A DNA stretch of 64,000 nucleotides from Rhododendron vialii (GCF_030253575.1 NC_080568.1:4146501-4210500); one strand, 5' to 3'; shown: positions 1 to 10,960, numbered from the stretch's first letter. Notes: generated by a model from the letters alone, not told the origin. Made by a program: numbers and translations.

Positions 1-2525
1 ACTTCCTGGATTTTGACCTTGGCTTCTTCCTCCCCAATGCAACGCGCTAGCAACCCTCCGGAGCCCCTATAGTATAGAACTCCTTGATAAATGGTGAAAT
101 GTTTCAAATTGCTGAGGGTTATGGCGGCGGAAGTACTCTTTAGTTCGTTGGAGATGGGGGTGAGGGTTATGGCGGCGGAAGTACTCTTTAGTTCGTTGGA
201 GATGGGGGTTCTCCAATCTTCAACTTCTTCTTCGGGGAAGATCTCGGCTACGGAGCAAGGCAAGCTTCTCTTGAGAATTTCGATTTTGGTTGGCATCCCT
301 GAAACTTCCACCTTGGAGGCGAGGGTCGCGAGAGCGTCGGGATGACGATTCTCTGAGCGGGGGGCATGTTCCATGCGGAGGGCGTCGAATTTGCTTGTTA
401 ATCTTTGTACAATGGTCCTGTAAGAAGCAAGTGGAGGTTCTCTAATTGCATATTCGCCGTTCGTTTGCCGGATGACTAGTTTGGAGTCCCCTTTTATGCA
501 TAGGAGGGTTATGCCACAATTCAGGGCGGCCATGAGGCCAAGGATGAGCGCTTCATACTCGGCTTCGTTGTTGGAGCAATGAAAATCGAGTTTGTAGGAG
601 AGGTTGATCTTTCCTCCACTAGGGGCCGTTAGAACTATTCCAGCACCTCCACCTTTAGTCGTGGATGATCCATCAAAACTGAGGCTCCACTCTCCAACCT
701 CCACTTGGGCTGCTTGGAACTCATCTCCTGGCAAATCTTCAGATGGGGGTTCGTATTGGCCACTTGGAAAATGAGCCAAAAGATCGGCCAGAGCTTGGCT
801 TTTAACTGCCCGAGGGGCTTTACAAATGATCTCGTATTCCGCCAAAGAAAGCAGCCATCGGGCCGGCCTACCAGCCAGAGCGGGGCGATTGAGGAGGTAC
901 CTGATTGGATCACATTTTGTGATGAGGTGGAGAGGGTATGAAAGGAGATAGTGGCGGAGCTTCTGTGCGGCGAACACAAGAGCGAGGCAGTGGCGTTCTA
1001 TTGGCAAGTATCGCGATTCCGCCCCTTGTATAACTCTGCTTATGTAGTAAACTGGTCTTTCAGTTCCATCCACCTCTTGAGCTAGGAGGGCCCCAACGGA
1101 GCGGGGAGTGGAGGTGATGTACAGGAGGAGGGGCTTTCCTTGTTGAGGAGGAGTCATTGTGAGTGGAGAGACTAATGCTGTTTTAATAGCCTCAAATGCC
1201 TTGTTGTGTTCCTCCGTCCAGACAAATTTGGCATCCTTCTTAATCAGATTGCTGAACGGTTGGGTGATCTCAGCCATAGCGGGGATAAACCTCCGTAAAT
1301 AAGATGTGCGCCCCAAGAATGTTCGGAGTTCGTCCACATTGGTGGGCCGAGGCATTTCTCGGATGGCAATGACTTTGGCGGGGTCGGGATCAACCCCATG
1401 GCGGTGGACAATGCAGCCAAGGAACTTGCCGGCTGTGACTCCGAATGCGCATTTCAGCGGGTTCATCCGTAGCCGATACTTTTTGCATCTCTCAAATACC
1501 CTTCGGAGGTCCTCCAGATGGGTCTCTTGTCTTTTGGATTTGACCACCAGATCATCTATATAGAACTCGAGTATGTCGTGGAACATATCATGGAAGATGG
1601 CGGTCATCGCCCGCTGATATGTGGCTCCTGCATTCTTCAAGCCGAATGGCATAACAGTGTAGAAAAAGTTGCCATTGGGAGTCCGGAAGGAGGTCTTAGG
1701 TGCATCGTCAGGGGCCATCCTGATTTGGTTGTATCCACTAAACCCATCCATGAATGAGAACATGTGGTGCCCGGAGGTCGAGTCCACAAGCGTGTCGATG
1801 CTAGGAAGAGGGAATTCATCCTTCGGGCAAGATTTGTTCAGGTCTCTAAAATCCACGCAAACGCGGAGTTGCCCATTCTTCTTCAGCACCGGGACGATGC
1901 TGGAGAGCCAGGAGGGGTGTTGGATGGGCCTGATGAATCCGGCTTTGAGGAGTTTGACTACTTCATCCTTGATCTTTAACTCCACGTCAGGCTTGTAAAA
2001 CCGAACGCCTTGCTTCACCGGACGAGCCAAAGGCACCACATTGAGTTTATGTGTGGTGACTCCGGGGTCCAATCCTGGCATTTCTTCATAGTTCCATGCA
2101 AAAACCTCAATGTACTCACGGATGAGTGCAATGAAAGCCTTCTTTTTCTCTCCAGGAAGATCTTTGGCTAGAAAAATTGGTTTTGGAGGCATGCCCTCCG
2201 GGGCCAAGTTCACTTCCTCTAACTCTTGCTTCTGAGGCCGAGGCCCATCTTGTAAGCATTCTGGAGCCACCTTGACTTCTTGGAGGGCTGGGGGTTGCTC
2301 TTCCTGGCCCTCATCTGGTGTTGTCAACTTTTGGATTGTGGGAGGTTCTCTCTTCTTCTTGTTCTTCTTTAGCTTGTTCGGTTGATTTTGCGTGAGACTA
2401 GAAAAGGAGCAGCATTGGGTGAGGTATTCCACGAGGTACCCTTCATCCTCGCGGACTTCATGACATTCCGCTTGGGAGCCGGCTTCCCCAGGCAAGGAAG
2501 CTAAGGAAGCTAGCTCCCCGCACCT
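1..2525 (-). CDS. Retrotransposon pol: reverse transcriptase, RNase H, archaeal-type RNase H, start of integrase (partial)
   Basis: About 841 codons directly follow the gag-protease stop in the same frame. I checked the frame triplet by triplet and found no stop down to the window edge. The product copies element RNA into DNA and integrates it. In order: a low-complexity Lys/Glu/Pro linker; the reverse transcriptase fingers and palm (around 2050-1450) with the catalytic YIDD motif at 1562-1551; an RNase H region around 1150-900 (LLLYITS...VGALLAQE); a second RNase H starting FDGSSTTKGGGAG near 674 with NNEAEYEAL near 575; and near 75-20 the YRGSGGLL...EEEAK stretch that precedes the integrase zinc finger. 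A 16-residue tandem duplication lies between the second RNase H and integrase. Expression would need readthrough of TGA 2528-2526 or a reversion. Family assignment is firm; present activity is unknown. Confidence 0.9.
113..208. repeat. 48-bp tandem duplication inside pol
   Basis: Positions 113-160 and 161-208 are two adjacent identical 48-bp copies. On the minus strand they encode two copies of a 16-residue segment (TPISNELKSTSAAITL) in frame, in the linker between the second RNase H and integrase. The duplication does not disturb the reading frame. Confidence 0.95.
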
Positions 2526-4961
2526 TCACAAGCGATAGACCTCCTTACCGTCCGGCCTCTTGTACTTCACCACTTTGGGGCCGGCGTTGTCCTCCGCGGG
2601 TGCGCGGGCCTTGGCCAGGATAACATCTCTAGCCCTCTTTTTCTCGTTGGGGTTGTTTGTGGATGGAGATCCTTCCTTCGAGATCTCATCCCATTTGGGG
2701 ATCGGGATGCCCCTAGGAGGAGCCGGGGGCTCTTCCTCATTTGGGTCGTCGTAGAATATGGCATCCGCCATGTGAGACTCTTCCGGTTTGAAAGGCTTTT
2801 GAGAACCGACAATGGTGACCAGACCATTCTTGTATATTCCCTTCATGCATTGGTGGTATGTGGAGGGGACCGCTGCATATCGGTGCATCCAAGTCCTACC
2901 GAGGAGGGCTTGGTAAGTCGTCTCGGAGTCGATCACGTGGAACTTAGTGGCAGATCGTATCGGCCCCACGATGAGGTCCACTTGGACAAATCCCATGGAT
3001 TGCTGGCTATGGTTTCCGAATCCGGAAATTGTGATGGGTTGGTTGACTAAATGGCCGGATGGGATGCCTGCCGCCTTGAAAACGGAGTAAGGTAGGATGT
3101 TGAGCGAGGCTCCGCCATCTAGAAAACCTCTTTGAAACTCCATCCCATTTATGGTGATCGGAACATACAAGGGCCTGTTGTGGGGGAAAGGGAGTTGTCG
3201 GTCGGCCTCCGTGAAAGTGATGGGAAGATGATTGTCACGGAGAATCTTCCTCACAGAGCCAGATAGGCCCATGCATTGCTCTCCGTGCTCCTCAGCCACG
3301 CGAAGTATGGCCTTGGTCGCCTCGAATCTTGTTGCCTGGGAGAAGCCAAACTGATCAAATAACCATTTAAATTTCGTAGAGTTTTGGAGGGAGGAAGCCC
3401 GCCTTTCCTCAAAATTTGGGCACTCCGGCCCTTCTGTGTTAGCTATTTCACACGTGGCGGGTTCTTCATTCTCTTCATGGTGGGAGATAGTCACCATCAT
3501 GACAGCCTTCCCATTATCTTTGTGATTTGGGAGGGGGTTCCGGAGGACATCTTTGGTCGCCGTGAGCTCCACGGCTTCTTCAACCATAAATTTTTCGAAC
3601 AAAGTTCGGAGGCCCCAACAGTCTTTGGTAGGATGGCGAACCATCCTATGATAAATGCAATAGTCCGGATGTTCCATATCTCTCCGAGTAGGTTCCTTCC
3701 TGGCTTCTGGAAGTGCTACCTTGCCGTCTTGTACCCAAGCATCCAAGAATGCTTGGGCCTCCGCTGCTGTTACCGGCAGAGGTGGAGGCTCATTGTACCT
3801 CGGGCGTTTTGCCGGATACCCCCGACTTCGACTAGGAGGTGGGCCAGAGGCCGCGTAAGCCGTTTGTCTGGAACCCGGATGCCTTCCGCGAGGAGAATGT
3901 TGGTAGCGAGGTGGAGGAAGTGGGGGTTCCACTGTTTCGTTCAAGTTCCGGGCCGCCTCATACAATGCGGAGAAATCTGGGAAATGGTGAGTGACCAAAT
4001 GAGGCTTGAAGGTCGGCTGCATTCCGTCCACACAAATCTTGGCCAAGCGATCTTCCGATATCGGTTCCTGAACATCCACCGATAGCTCGCGGAAGCGGCA
4101 GACGTAAGCATTCAAGTCCTCGGAGGGCCTTTGAGTCACCTTCATCAGTTGGAGGGTTGTGAGGCGATCCTCCACGTAAAAGAACTTGGAATAGAACTTT
4201 TTTACCATGTCCTCCCAAGAGAGGACCGAGCTAGGAGCGAGATTGGCATACCATGAGTATGCCTTGTCCGTCAAGGATTTGGAGAACTCTCGTAGCCTTA
4301 AGTTACGGTCACCGCTGTGGACGCCGAGGCTGTCCACAAAACGGATGACGTGCTCCTTGGCGTTCCCCTTCCTTCCGTCGAAACGGATGAACTTAGGGAC
4401 CGTGTATCCCTCTGGATATGGCATGCTTGCGACCGCTATGGGGTACGGAGGGCATAGGTCTGCGTCGGAAGCAAAGGTGATGGATTTCTTTTCGGATTGG
4501 ATGAGTGCTCGCACTTGCTCGAGAGTGACGGGGGTTGTGTTTGCCGTGTTCTGGACTACGGCGGCTGAACCCACGCCCGTGGAGGGGGGCTTTTGGGAGC
4601 TAATCTCTGGAGGAGGAGTAAGCGTCTCTTTGGATTGGAGGTTTTGTGCTCCCTCACCGATTTGGTTGTCGCGAGTCTCAGTTTGAGAGCCAGTCGGATG
4701 AGTTCCCTCCGTCTCCGCCTGAGGCGGAGGAGGGGTGGTGCTTTTCTTCTGCAGGGCGAGTACGGTCTCCATCAAGAGGTTTTGGTTTTGTTGCATCGTG
4801 GCAAGGGTTTCGGTAACCGAACGCAACTGTTCGACGATAGCGGTTTGAGGAATGGGTTGCATTTCTTCTATGACGGGTTCGGAGGTAGCCTCCAAGCCCT
4901 CAATACCACTCAATCCGGGAGCTCCTGTTGGCTTTTTGGGAGGCATTGTAGCAAGCACCAC
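2526..4961 (-). CDS. Retrotransposon gag-protease polyprotein
   Basis: This is an 811-residue reading frame forming the capsid precursor and aspartic protease of the Ty3/gypsy element. The N-terminal 170 residues are Pro/Gln/Thr-rich. The retrotransposon gag domain follows at roughly residues 185-335 (VPKFIRFDGRKGN... YSWYANL...LSWEDMVKKFYSKFF). Then come a proline/arginine-rich stretch and a CxxY...H...DCW region resembling a degenerate zinc knuckle near residues 435-450. The protease core is near residue 615, with active site FLDGGASLNIL, where DGG replaces the usual D-S/T-G as in many plant gypsy elements. The first ATG is at 4961; a second ATG six codons on (MPPKKPTGAPG) is an equally good start. 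The frame ends at TGA 2528-2526 and pol continues directly in the same frame. Confidence 0.92.
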   Translation of the reverse strand: MVLATMPPKKPTGAPGLSGIEGLEATSEPVIEEMQPIPQTAIVEQLRSVTETLATMQQNQNLLMETVLALQKKSTTPPPPQAETEGTHPTGSQTETRDNQIGEGAQNLQSKETLTPPPEISSQKPPSTGVGSAAVVQNTANTTPVTLEQVRALIQSEKKSITFASDADLCPPYPIAVASMPYPEGYTVPKFIRFDGRKGNAKEHVIRFVDSLGVHSGDRNLRLREFSKSLTDKAYSWYANLAPSSVLSWEDMVKKFYSKFFYVEDRLTTLQLMKVTQRPSEDLNAYVCRFRELSVDVQEPISEDRLAKICVDGMQPTFKPHLVTHHFPDFSALYEAARNLNETVEPPLPPPRYQHSPRGRHPGSRQTAYAASGPPPSRSRGYPAKRPRYNEPPPLPVTAAEAQAFLDAWVQDGKVALPEARKEPTRRDMEHPDYCIYHRMVRHPTKDCWGLRTLFEKFMVEEAVELTATKDVLRNPLPNHKDNGKAVMMVTISHHEENEEPATCEIANTEGPECPNFEERRASSLQNSTKFKWLFDQFGFSQATRFEATKAILRVAEEHGEQCMGLSGSVRKILRDNHLPITFTEADRQLPFPHNRPLYVPITINGMEFQRGFLDGGASLNILPYSVFKAAGIPSGHLVNQPITISGFGNHSQQSMGFVQVDLIVGPIRSATKFHVIDSETTYQALLGRTWMHRYAAVPSTYHQCMKGIYKNGLVTIVGSQKPFKPEESHMADAIFYDDPNEEEPPAPPRGIPIPKWDEISKEGSPSTNNPNEKKRARDVILAKARAPAEDNAGPKVVKYKRPDGKEVYRL

Positions 4962-5689
4962 TCTTCCCCAGCAGAGTATAATGTGGGAGGTAGGAGCGGG
5001 AAGAGTACCTGAGGTCGCCCTCCGGGTATATGGCGGTTGCTACAACGGTACTCGGGAACCACCGGAGGTGGAGGAGGAGAGAGCTCGGGGCGGACTTAGA
5101 GAGAGAGAGGGATGGCAGTGGAGAGTAGGTGCGTATTGAATGCCTTGAATTCTTGTTGATCGGTATTGAATGCTTGTCTTTTATATGAACCTTGGAGATG
5201 AAGGAGAGCCAGGTGTAGGGCTCATCTCCATTGGTGGACAGAGTGGAGGTTGACCTCTTTTCCTCTCTTAGTCTCAAGTCAGGCCTTGGGGTTTGTAACC
5301 AAGGAGCCGACAGAGGCTATTTCGGTGATACATGGAGACCCGTATCATCTGCCGAGTCAGGCGAGGTATGATACGAGCTCCGAGGTGCCAGACGGTAGGT
5401 ATGATACTTCTTTCGAGGTGTCAGATGGCGGTCAATGCCCCCCTCTCTCTCTAGGACCGGTCAAGTTAGAGCTTGCCGGAGGCAAGCTCGTCCTCCTTGA
5501 CAAACCTCTTGCTCTAGCCTCCAAGCCACATTCCTCCGTAGGTCCCGAGCGGGGTGCCTAGGCCCTGCTCCCGGCCTAGGGTGGTGTATAGAGTCGCCTT
5601 TAAGAGTTCGTGGAGTCTTCGAAGTGTCGAATAGGAGGTGAGGTGCCCGGAGGTGACCTCACCCCTCCGCGGGTGGAGAATTCTTGGAG
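4962..5689 (-). other. Gypsy leader and proximal LTR (R/U5 side), no gene
   Basis: Between gag and the minisatellite lies non-coding DNA that should contain the primer-binding site, U5, R and the core promoter of the element. A short imperfect repeat (GAGGTATGATAC... / GTAGGTATGATAC...) occurs at about 5362-5430. No primer-binding site could be named with confidence: a TGG-initial candidate near 5062 does not match a tRNA I recognise. Without the 3' LTR the border cannot be placed. Confidence 0.5.
5178..5185 (-). promoter_or_regulatory. TATA box of the gypsy LTR
   Basis: The minus strand reads TATAAAAG here, about 220 bp upstream of the gag start and in the expected orientation for the element. 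This is the best core-promoter match in the region. Transcription would start roughly 25-35 bp towards lower coordinates, which would place the U3/R border near 5150. Confidence 0.5.
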
Positions 5690-6565
5690 AAAGCCTTGCT
5701 CCTCCGGAGGCGCAGTTTGTGGAGGAGGCTTTGCTCTTCCCGGAGGTGATCATTGTGGAGGAAGCATGCCTCCTCCTGGAGGTGAACTTGTGGAGGAAGC
5801 ATGCCTCCTCCTGGAGGTGAATCTTGTGGAGGAAGCATGCTCCTCCGGGAGGTGAAACTTGTGGAGGAAGCATGCCTCCTCCTGGAGGTGAACTTTGTGG
5901 AGGAAGCATGCTCCTCCTGGAGGTGAAACTTGTGGAGGAAGCATGCCTCCTCCTGGAGGTGAACTTTGTAGAGGAAGCATGCTCCTCCTGGAGGTGAAAC
6001 TTGTGGAGGAAGCATGCCTCCTCCTGGAGGTAAACTTTGTGGAGGAAGCATGCCTCCTCCTGGAGGTGAACTTTGTAGAGGAAGCATGCTCCTCCTGGAG
6101 GTGAAACTTGTGGAGGAAGCATGCCTCCTCCTGGAGGTGAAACTTGTGGAGGAAGCATGCCTCCTCCTGGAGGTGAACTTGTGGAGGAAGCATGCTCCTC
6201 CTGGAGGTGAAACTTGTGGAGGAAGCCTCCTGGAGGTGAACTTTGTGGAGGAAGCATGCCTCCTCCTGGAGGTGAAGCTTGTGGAGGAAGCATGCCTCCT
6301 CCTGGAGGTGAACTCTTGGAGGAAGCATGCCTCCTCTTGGAGGTGAATCTTGTGGAGGAAGCATGCTCCTCCTGGAGGTGAAACTTGTGGAGGAAGCATG
6401 CCTCCTCCTGGAGGTGAACTTTGTGGAGGAAGCATGCCTCCTCCTGGAGGTGAACTCTTGGAGGAAGCATGCCTCCTCTTGGAGGTGAATCTTGTGGAGG
6501 AAGCATGCTCCTCCGGGAGGTGAAACTTGTGGAGGAGGCCTTGCTCCTCCAGGAGATGGTCACCG
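5690..6565. repeat. Minisatellite, ~24 units of ~35 bp with palindromic core
   Basis: A consensus unit of about 35 bp is repeated some 24 times with small length variants. Each unit holds GGAGGAAGCATGCCTCCTCC, which is nearly its own reverse complement around a GCATGC core (21 copies of GCATG visible). The unit lacks stop codons in most frames, so several long repetitive reading frames (up to 361 codons) appear on both strands; they are by-products of the repeat. The array lies upstream of the TATA box of the gypsy element and is probably part of its U3 or was inserted there. Confidence 0.9.
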
Positions 6566-6600
6566 GCAGAGTTCTTGGAAAAGGTGTATCCGGTTGCAAG

Positions 6601-8285
6601 ATATATCATATACCCACAGAAGTTATAATACTAATTGAGACAGTTGTGGTGCATGCTTGAGGTGGCTAATATTCGCAGTGACAGTATAACAGATTGAAGG
6701 AATGACGCAGGAAAGATTTGGTGATGGCATTGTGGGAGCGGTGAAGCTGGTGGGTGTTGTTGAATGGCGGTGCTGGCGTAGTGCCATGATTTGTGAAGAG
6801 TATTTGGTGGAAATGAATGGACTGCAGGAGTGATACGTTGACCACGTTGGTAATTGGGGACCAGCAGCTACCATCTCCAAACTGGTGGCAAGAACAGTAC
6901 ATGGTGGTGGTGGTGCGGATGTTGTTAACAGGAAAGGCAAAGGCAGTGGCGTAAGATCTGGCCTGGTGCAACAATGTTTGCTAGGCTCGAAGCAAGTGTC
7001 GTGGTGGATTATTTGTATCATGACATGGATCGGATGTGTACCTTCTGGGTCTATATGTCTCATAAATAGCACATGTTATCAGCTGATTAGTAAATTGATG
7101 CTCACATTTCTATTTTCATGTGATTGGGACTTTGGATAAATATTGCAGTATCACAAGCCTAAAACTGGGTTGCTCAGTAGCTACTGGCTTCCCTCGTTCT
7201 ATGATGAAAAGGGTTTGGTTGCCTAAATCCTTTGGCTTTTGAGTTGCCTTTAGACACCCTTGTTGATTCGATGAATAAAAATGCAATGATAACGTCGATA
7301 AGTTGCTAGTTCTGTGTACTGAATGCAGGGGGCATGATTAGCATGTAGAATGCGGCAGCTTAACAAACATTATGAGCTGTAGTTAAAGTTTCTTACAAAA
7401 CAGAAGCTCGTGATCAAACTATATGGGGTGTAGTTAACTGCTATGGTGCAAACTGGATGCTCAACTGTATGATGCAAACTGGATGCTCTACACACACAGT
7501 ATGGTCAACAGTCTCAAATTTTTTTATCTGCACCCAAATCTTTTTATTTGCACTTATTGTGTTCATGTTGGTGGCTTTAGTAGTTAGTACCATTTTGAAG
7601 TCTTGGAATAGAAGCATGTTTTGAGTTTGATAACATTAGGGTCAAACTGCTATTTGTCTTCCAACGCCGCCAATTGCCATGCCGGTTTTCTACGGTGGTG
7701 TGACTGTCGTCTTTAAGGACTGGTTCTCATAAGTGGAATTAACAAAGGTGGTTGCAGAGCTAAACTTCTCGTGGTGCTGGCAGACTGGCAGTATCAGGGT
7801 ATTTGATAGTCGTAGCAGTATAACTGTGTAAGTATGGTCCACATTCACTTGTTTTTGTTTTCATCTTGTAGAACGCTGCTTTGTTGGAGAATTGAACAGC
7901 TAAAAGCAGCATTCAATTCAAAGATCAAGTACCATGAGCAGATATGTGCCCAATCATTGTCAAGTAGAGTAGAATCCTGGCTACGTGGGCTCTTATGTTC
8001 TTTTACTTCAAAGAAGTAGGTCTTGAATATTTATGGGATCCCCCCGGCCTCTTAGGTAGTAGTCCCATGTAACACCTTGGTGAACTCTCTCTTGATTTGA
8101 CAATAAACCAAAGAAATCATTATGAATGCAATTGGAAATGGTTTTGCATGTAGTTTATGGGTCTTCCTTGTGCCATAGTGTGCCATGCCATCACCTTCAT
8201 CATGTACTCGGATGCATCTCATTGACACATGGGCCACGAGATATTGCCATGTGTCCTTATGTTCCCCTATGAGGTTAGCTGGTTA
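6601..8285. other. Intron-like DNA, no gene recognised
   Basis: This stretch lies between the gypsy element and a MITE. It has several short reading frames on both strands, none resembling a known family. A polypyrimidine tract ending in TTGTAG near 7871 looks like a splice acceptor, but the following frame is not recognisable. It is best read as part of a long intron of the PP2A B' gene. Confidence 0.4.
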
Positions 8286-8741
8286 GAGCATCCACATTGT
8301 AATAAGTAAATTGGTATGGATAAGCAAACTTAACAACAATGCTAAAAAAACACCTCACATTGTAATAAGCAAAGTTACAAGTCTTTTAGCAAATAACCAA
8401 ATTCCATCCATTCTATAACCAAACTTAACAACTTTTACCAATAACCAAAACTCAATAATCAAACCCAATAACCAAATTCAAAACTAAAAAATTAAAAAAC
8501 ACCTCACATTAGAATCGTCTCATCGAGACGAATAATTTGGTGTGGTCGGGTGCGTGATTGGAACTCGTTTGCAATAGGACATAGGTGCATTGCGTATTGT
8601 GGGGGTTTTTTTTATAGGGATACAAAAATAACCAATGTGGAGGTCAAGTTTGTTAAGTTTGATTATGAACTAAATGGATAATCAAATGCTGACGTGGCAC
8701 ATTTTGGTTATCGATTTTGATTATTCCCATTGCGGATGCTC
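8286..8741. mobile_element. MITE, PIF/Harbinger-like (TTA target duplication)
   Basis: The inverted ends are GAGCATCCACATTG at the left and the reverse complement of a matching GAGCATCCGCAATGG at the right. They are flanked by TTA at 8283-8285 and 8742-8744. The interior is AT-rich and non-coding. A larger element of the same family (GGATATCCACAATG ends) lies at 42890-43731. Confidence 0.75.
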
Positions 8742-8744
8742 TTA

Positions 8745-10053
8745 GGCCATGACAACTGAGACAAATGAATGTGCTATGAAGGAAGGATGCACTTGGCCTA
8801 GTAACAATATCCTAAAGGCTTAATGGTTGTACTTACGTAGGTTTACTTTTCATACCTATTCTTGGTCAGGTGTACCTTAGCCCAAGTACGTCCTTTGCGT
8901 TCCTTCATGCACGCTAGTGTTGGGCTCATTTCCTAACACCTTAAGGTTTTAAGAAATTGGTAACTAAAAACAGAATCGGAGAATAGGATGTGAGGTATTC
9001 AAGTCTCTCTATTTGCATTTGTTCTCTGTTTGGCATTATGCTTCTTTCCATTGCATTCTTTAGCAATATGTACGGATGGTTGTATCTCCACCTGCAAGAT
9101 GGGGTTGCATGTGAGGGAGGGTGTTAGATAGCTTGATATACATTGTTGGGTCCATTTCCTAACAACTTAATCTTTTGGTACAATCAGTAACTTAACAGTT
9201 AGACCCGCCCTTGGATTGAGCGTCTCCCTTGTATATGCTCGAAGTCCTTTTGTCTCTAATGGTACATTTACACATGACACCATTGGCTTAGGGCACTAGT
9301 AGGGCCTGAGAACTTCCTCGAAGTTGGCCCCACAATCGAGAGTCGCTTGAGACCGTTGTGTTTACGTGTTTCGTTGGCTAGGGTTAAGGTTTGTGAAGGT
9401 GCTTGTCTCAATTCCGTTAGGGACTTACACCTTGATTGGACTTAAAGAGAGACTCTCCAAATGAAGACAATTGTAGACCAACTCAAAAGTGTGCCAAGTG
9501 TGCTTCAGCCCCTCTATGCTGGGGAGTTTGCTGACTAGCTTTGCAACCAGATAACTCAACTTGGTACTTTTGAATTCACCATCTTAGGGATCGCTTCTTA
9601 TGGTTTAGCTCCCCTACTATTAGTGTGCCTCCTGCCTTTATTTTTCTCCGTCACGTGTTCCTTTTGTTGTCTGCCCTTTTGGGTAACTAATTTCTAGCTA
9701 TTTTCTATTAGGTTGAAATTAAAACACTTAAGTCTCACTTGGGCTCCCCAGCAATGATAAACATGTTCAAAAATCCAACTTTTGAGAACTCCTTTTGCAC
9801 AAAGTGCATATGTTGGAGCTTTCTTTTCCTAAGAGGTTATCATATTGAGAAAGTCATGAATTCTGCAAAATTCCAAATAAATGAAACACTTGTAGGAACA
9901 GAAAAAGCATCACCTTGATACTAGTCCAGTTAAAAAGTCACTTCGGTAGCTTGATTAGCCTTTAGCAGTTTTGTTTACCCCTTTTGTAGCTTTCTTCGGA
10001 TAATTCTTGAATCGTTAATTATCAAGCAGCCAACTAATCCTTATTTCTATCAG
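8745..10053. other. Intron-like DNA before the B' terminal exon
   Basis: No coding region was recognised. A phrase containing TGTTGGG(C/T)...CATTTCCTAACA occurs twice, near 8920 and 9147. The 3' end shows a normal polypyrimidine-AG acceptor (TTATTTCTATCAG) immediately before the exon at 10054. Confidence 0.5.
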
Positions 10054-10386
10054 GTGGCAGAGAGATCTTTGTTCTTGTGGAACAACGATCACATTTACAA
10101 CCTAATCCAGCAAAATCGCGATGTGATACTGCCCATTATCTTCCCGGCATTGGAGAGAAATGCTAGAGGCCACTGGAATCAAGCTGTCCACAGCTCGACA
10201 TTAAACGTCCGAAAGATTTTCTTCGATCTTGACCCTGAGCTATTCAAGGAGTGCATGCTCAAGTTTCAAGAAGACGAAATAAAGGAAGAAGAGGTAAAAA
10301 CTAGGCGTGAAGCCACATGGAGACAACTGGAAGGCATCGCTTGGAAGAAGGCCGTAACTAACGAAGCAGTGCTTCTCCCCCTCTGA
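10054..10386 (+). CDS. PP2A regulatory subunit B' (B56 family), terminal exon
   Basis: The exon encodes the last 110 residues of a protein phosphatase 2A B' subunit, which selects substrates for the PP2A holoenzyme. It opens in frame with V-A-E-R right after the acceptor TTTCTATCAG. It runs through the conserved HEAT-repeat end of the family ([42 protein letters not shown]) and ends in a charged helix plus TNEAVLLPL before TGA 10384-10386. This C-terminal style is that of plant B' isoforms of the beta-like group. The GTG at 10054 is an internal valine codon, not a start. All other exons must lie left of position 1. The intron would therefore exceed 10 kb and contain the antisense gypsy element and a MITE. 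A detached exon fragment cannot be excluded. Confidence 0.88.
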   Translation: MAERSLFLWNNDHIYNLIQQNRDVILPIIFPALERNARGHWNQAVHSSTLNVRKIFFDLDPELFKECMLKFQEDEIKEEEVKTRREATWRQLEGIAWKKAVTNEAVLLPL

Positions 10387-10960
10387 GGAACCATATCATG
10401 TCATCAGGTATAGGAGACTTTATGTAGCTCTGGTTGCAATTCATTTTTCAAATTAAGCAGATGCAATACAGTGTAGAAGGTGGAATGCCCTGTACTGTAA
10501 GGTTCATTTTGTTCCTCCATCCCTACTAAAATTGAGGTTTCATACTAGTATTAGTTAGGCCGAATCGTGCCAAATACTCATTGGTAAGTGGTCTGTTCTT
10601 TTCCTGAATATCCAAGAAATCTGAGTTTATTGCTCATCTCGCTAGCTAACTTGAACTGCTGACTGGGCTGGTTGGGGGATGGAGCCTTTAATTGGAGTAG
10701 AGACAGTTTCAAGTTAAGAATTCTTTGCTGCACTTTTCAAGAGTATCAATACCTTTACGTGTGAATCGTAAATGCATGAATTTGATGGATTGAAAAATCA
10801 GCGTTTCCTTGTGGACTAGGTAACAAAGCCATTTTGTCGCAAGTTGGCTTGTTATGTTGGGTAATGATTCGCTCTCTGTTCCATAGAGGAACATCAAACC
10901 GTGTTGGCTTGGCGCGAAGGCTATTGCTATCATTCCCGGTTTCGGGGTGCAGTTTTGAGT

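Larger units (their letters stand above)
1..6600 (-). mobile_element. Ty3/gypsy LTR retrotransposon, Tat-type, 5' part (truncated by window edge)
   Basis: Read on the minus strand, the order is a LTR/leader region, then gag, protease, reverse transcriptase, RNase H, a second archaeal-type RNase H, and the beginning of integrase at the left window edge. The second RNase H placed between RNase H and integrase is the hallmark of the plant Tat lineage (Tat/Retand/Ogre relatives), hence the assignment. The 3' part and 3' LTR lie outside the window, so LTR borders and target duplication cannot be defined. The upper boundary is approximate and is set just beyond the minisatellite. All coding frames are open except one TGA, which suggests a fairly recent insertion. 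The element sits antisense within what looks like an intron of the PP2A B' gene. Confidence 0.85.

Noticed and set aside
3384-4085. A 233-codon plus-strand reading frame
   Set aside because: It lies antisense to the gag-protease coding region and has no family resemblance.
5040-5075. Gypsy primer-binding site
   Set aside because: A TGG-initial candidate is present on the minus strand, but it could not be matched to a tRNA 3' end that I am sure of.
5514-6609. Three overlapping stop-free minus-strand reading frames of 204-361 codons, rich in SPPGG/HLQEE/RRRHASS
   Set aside because: They are translations of a 35-bp minisatellite in all three frames, with no domain, and their existence is explained by the lack of stops in the repeat unit.
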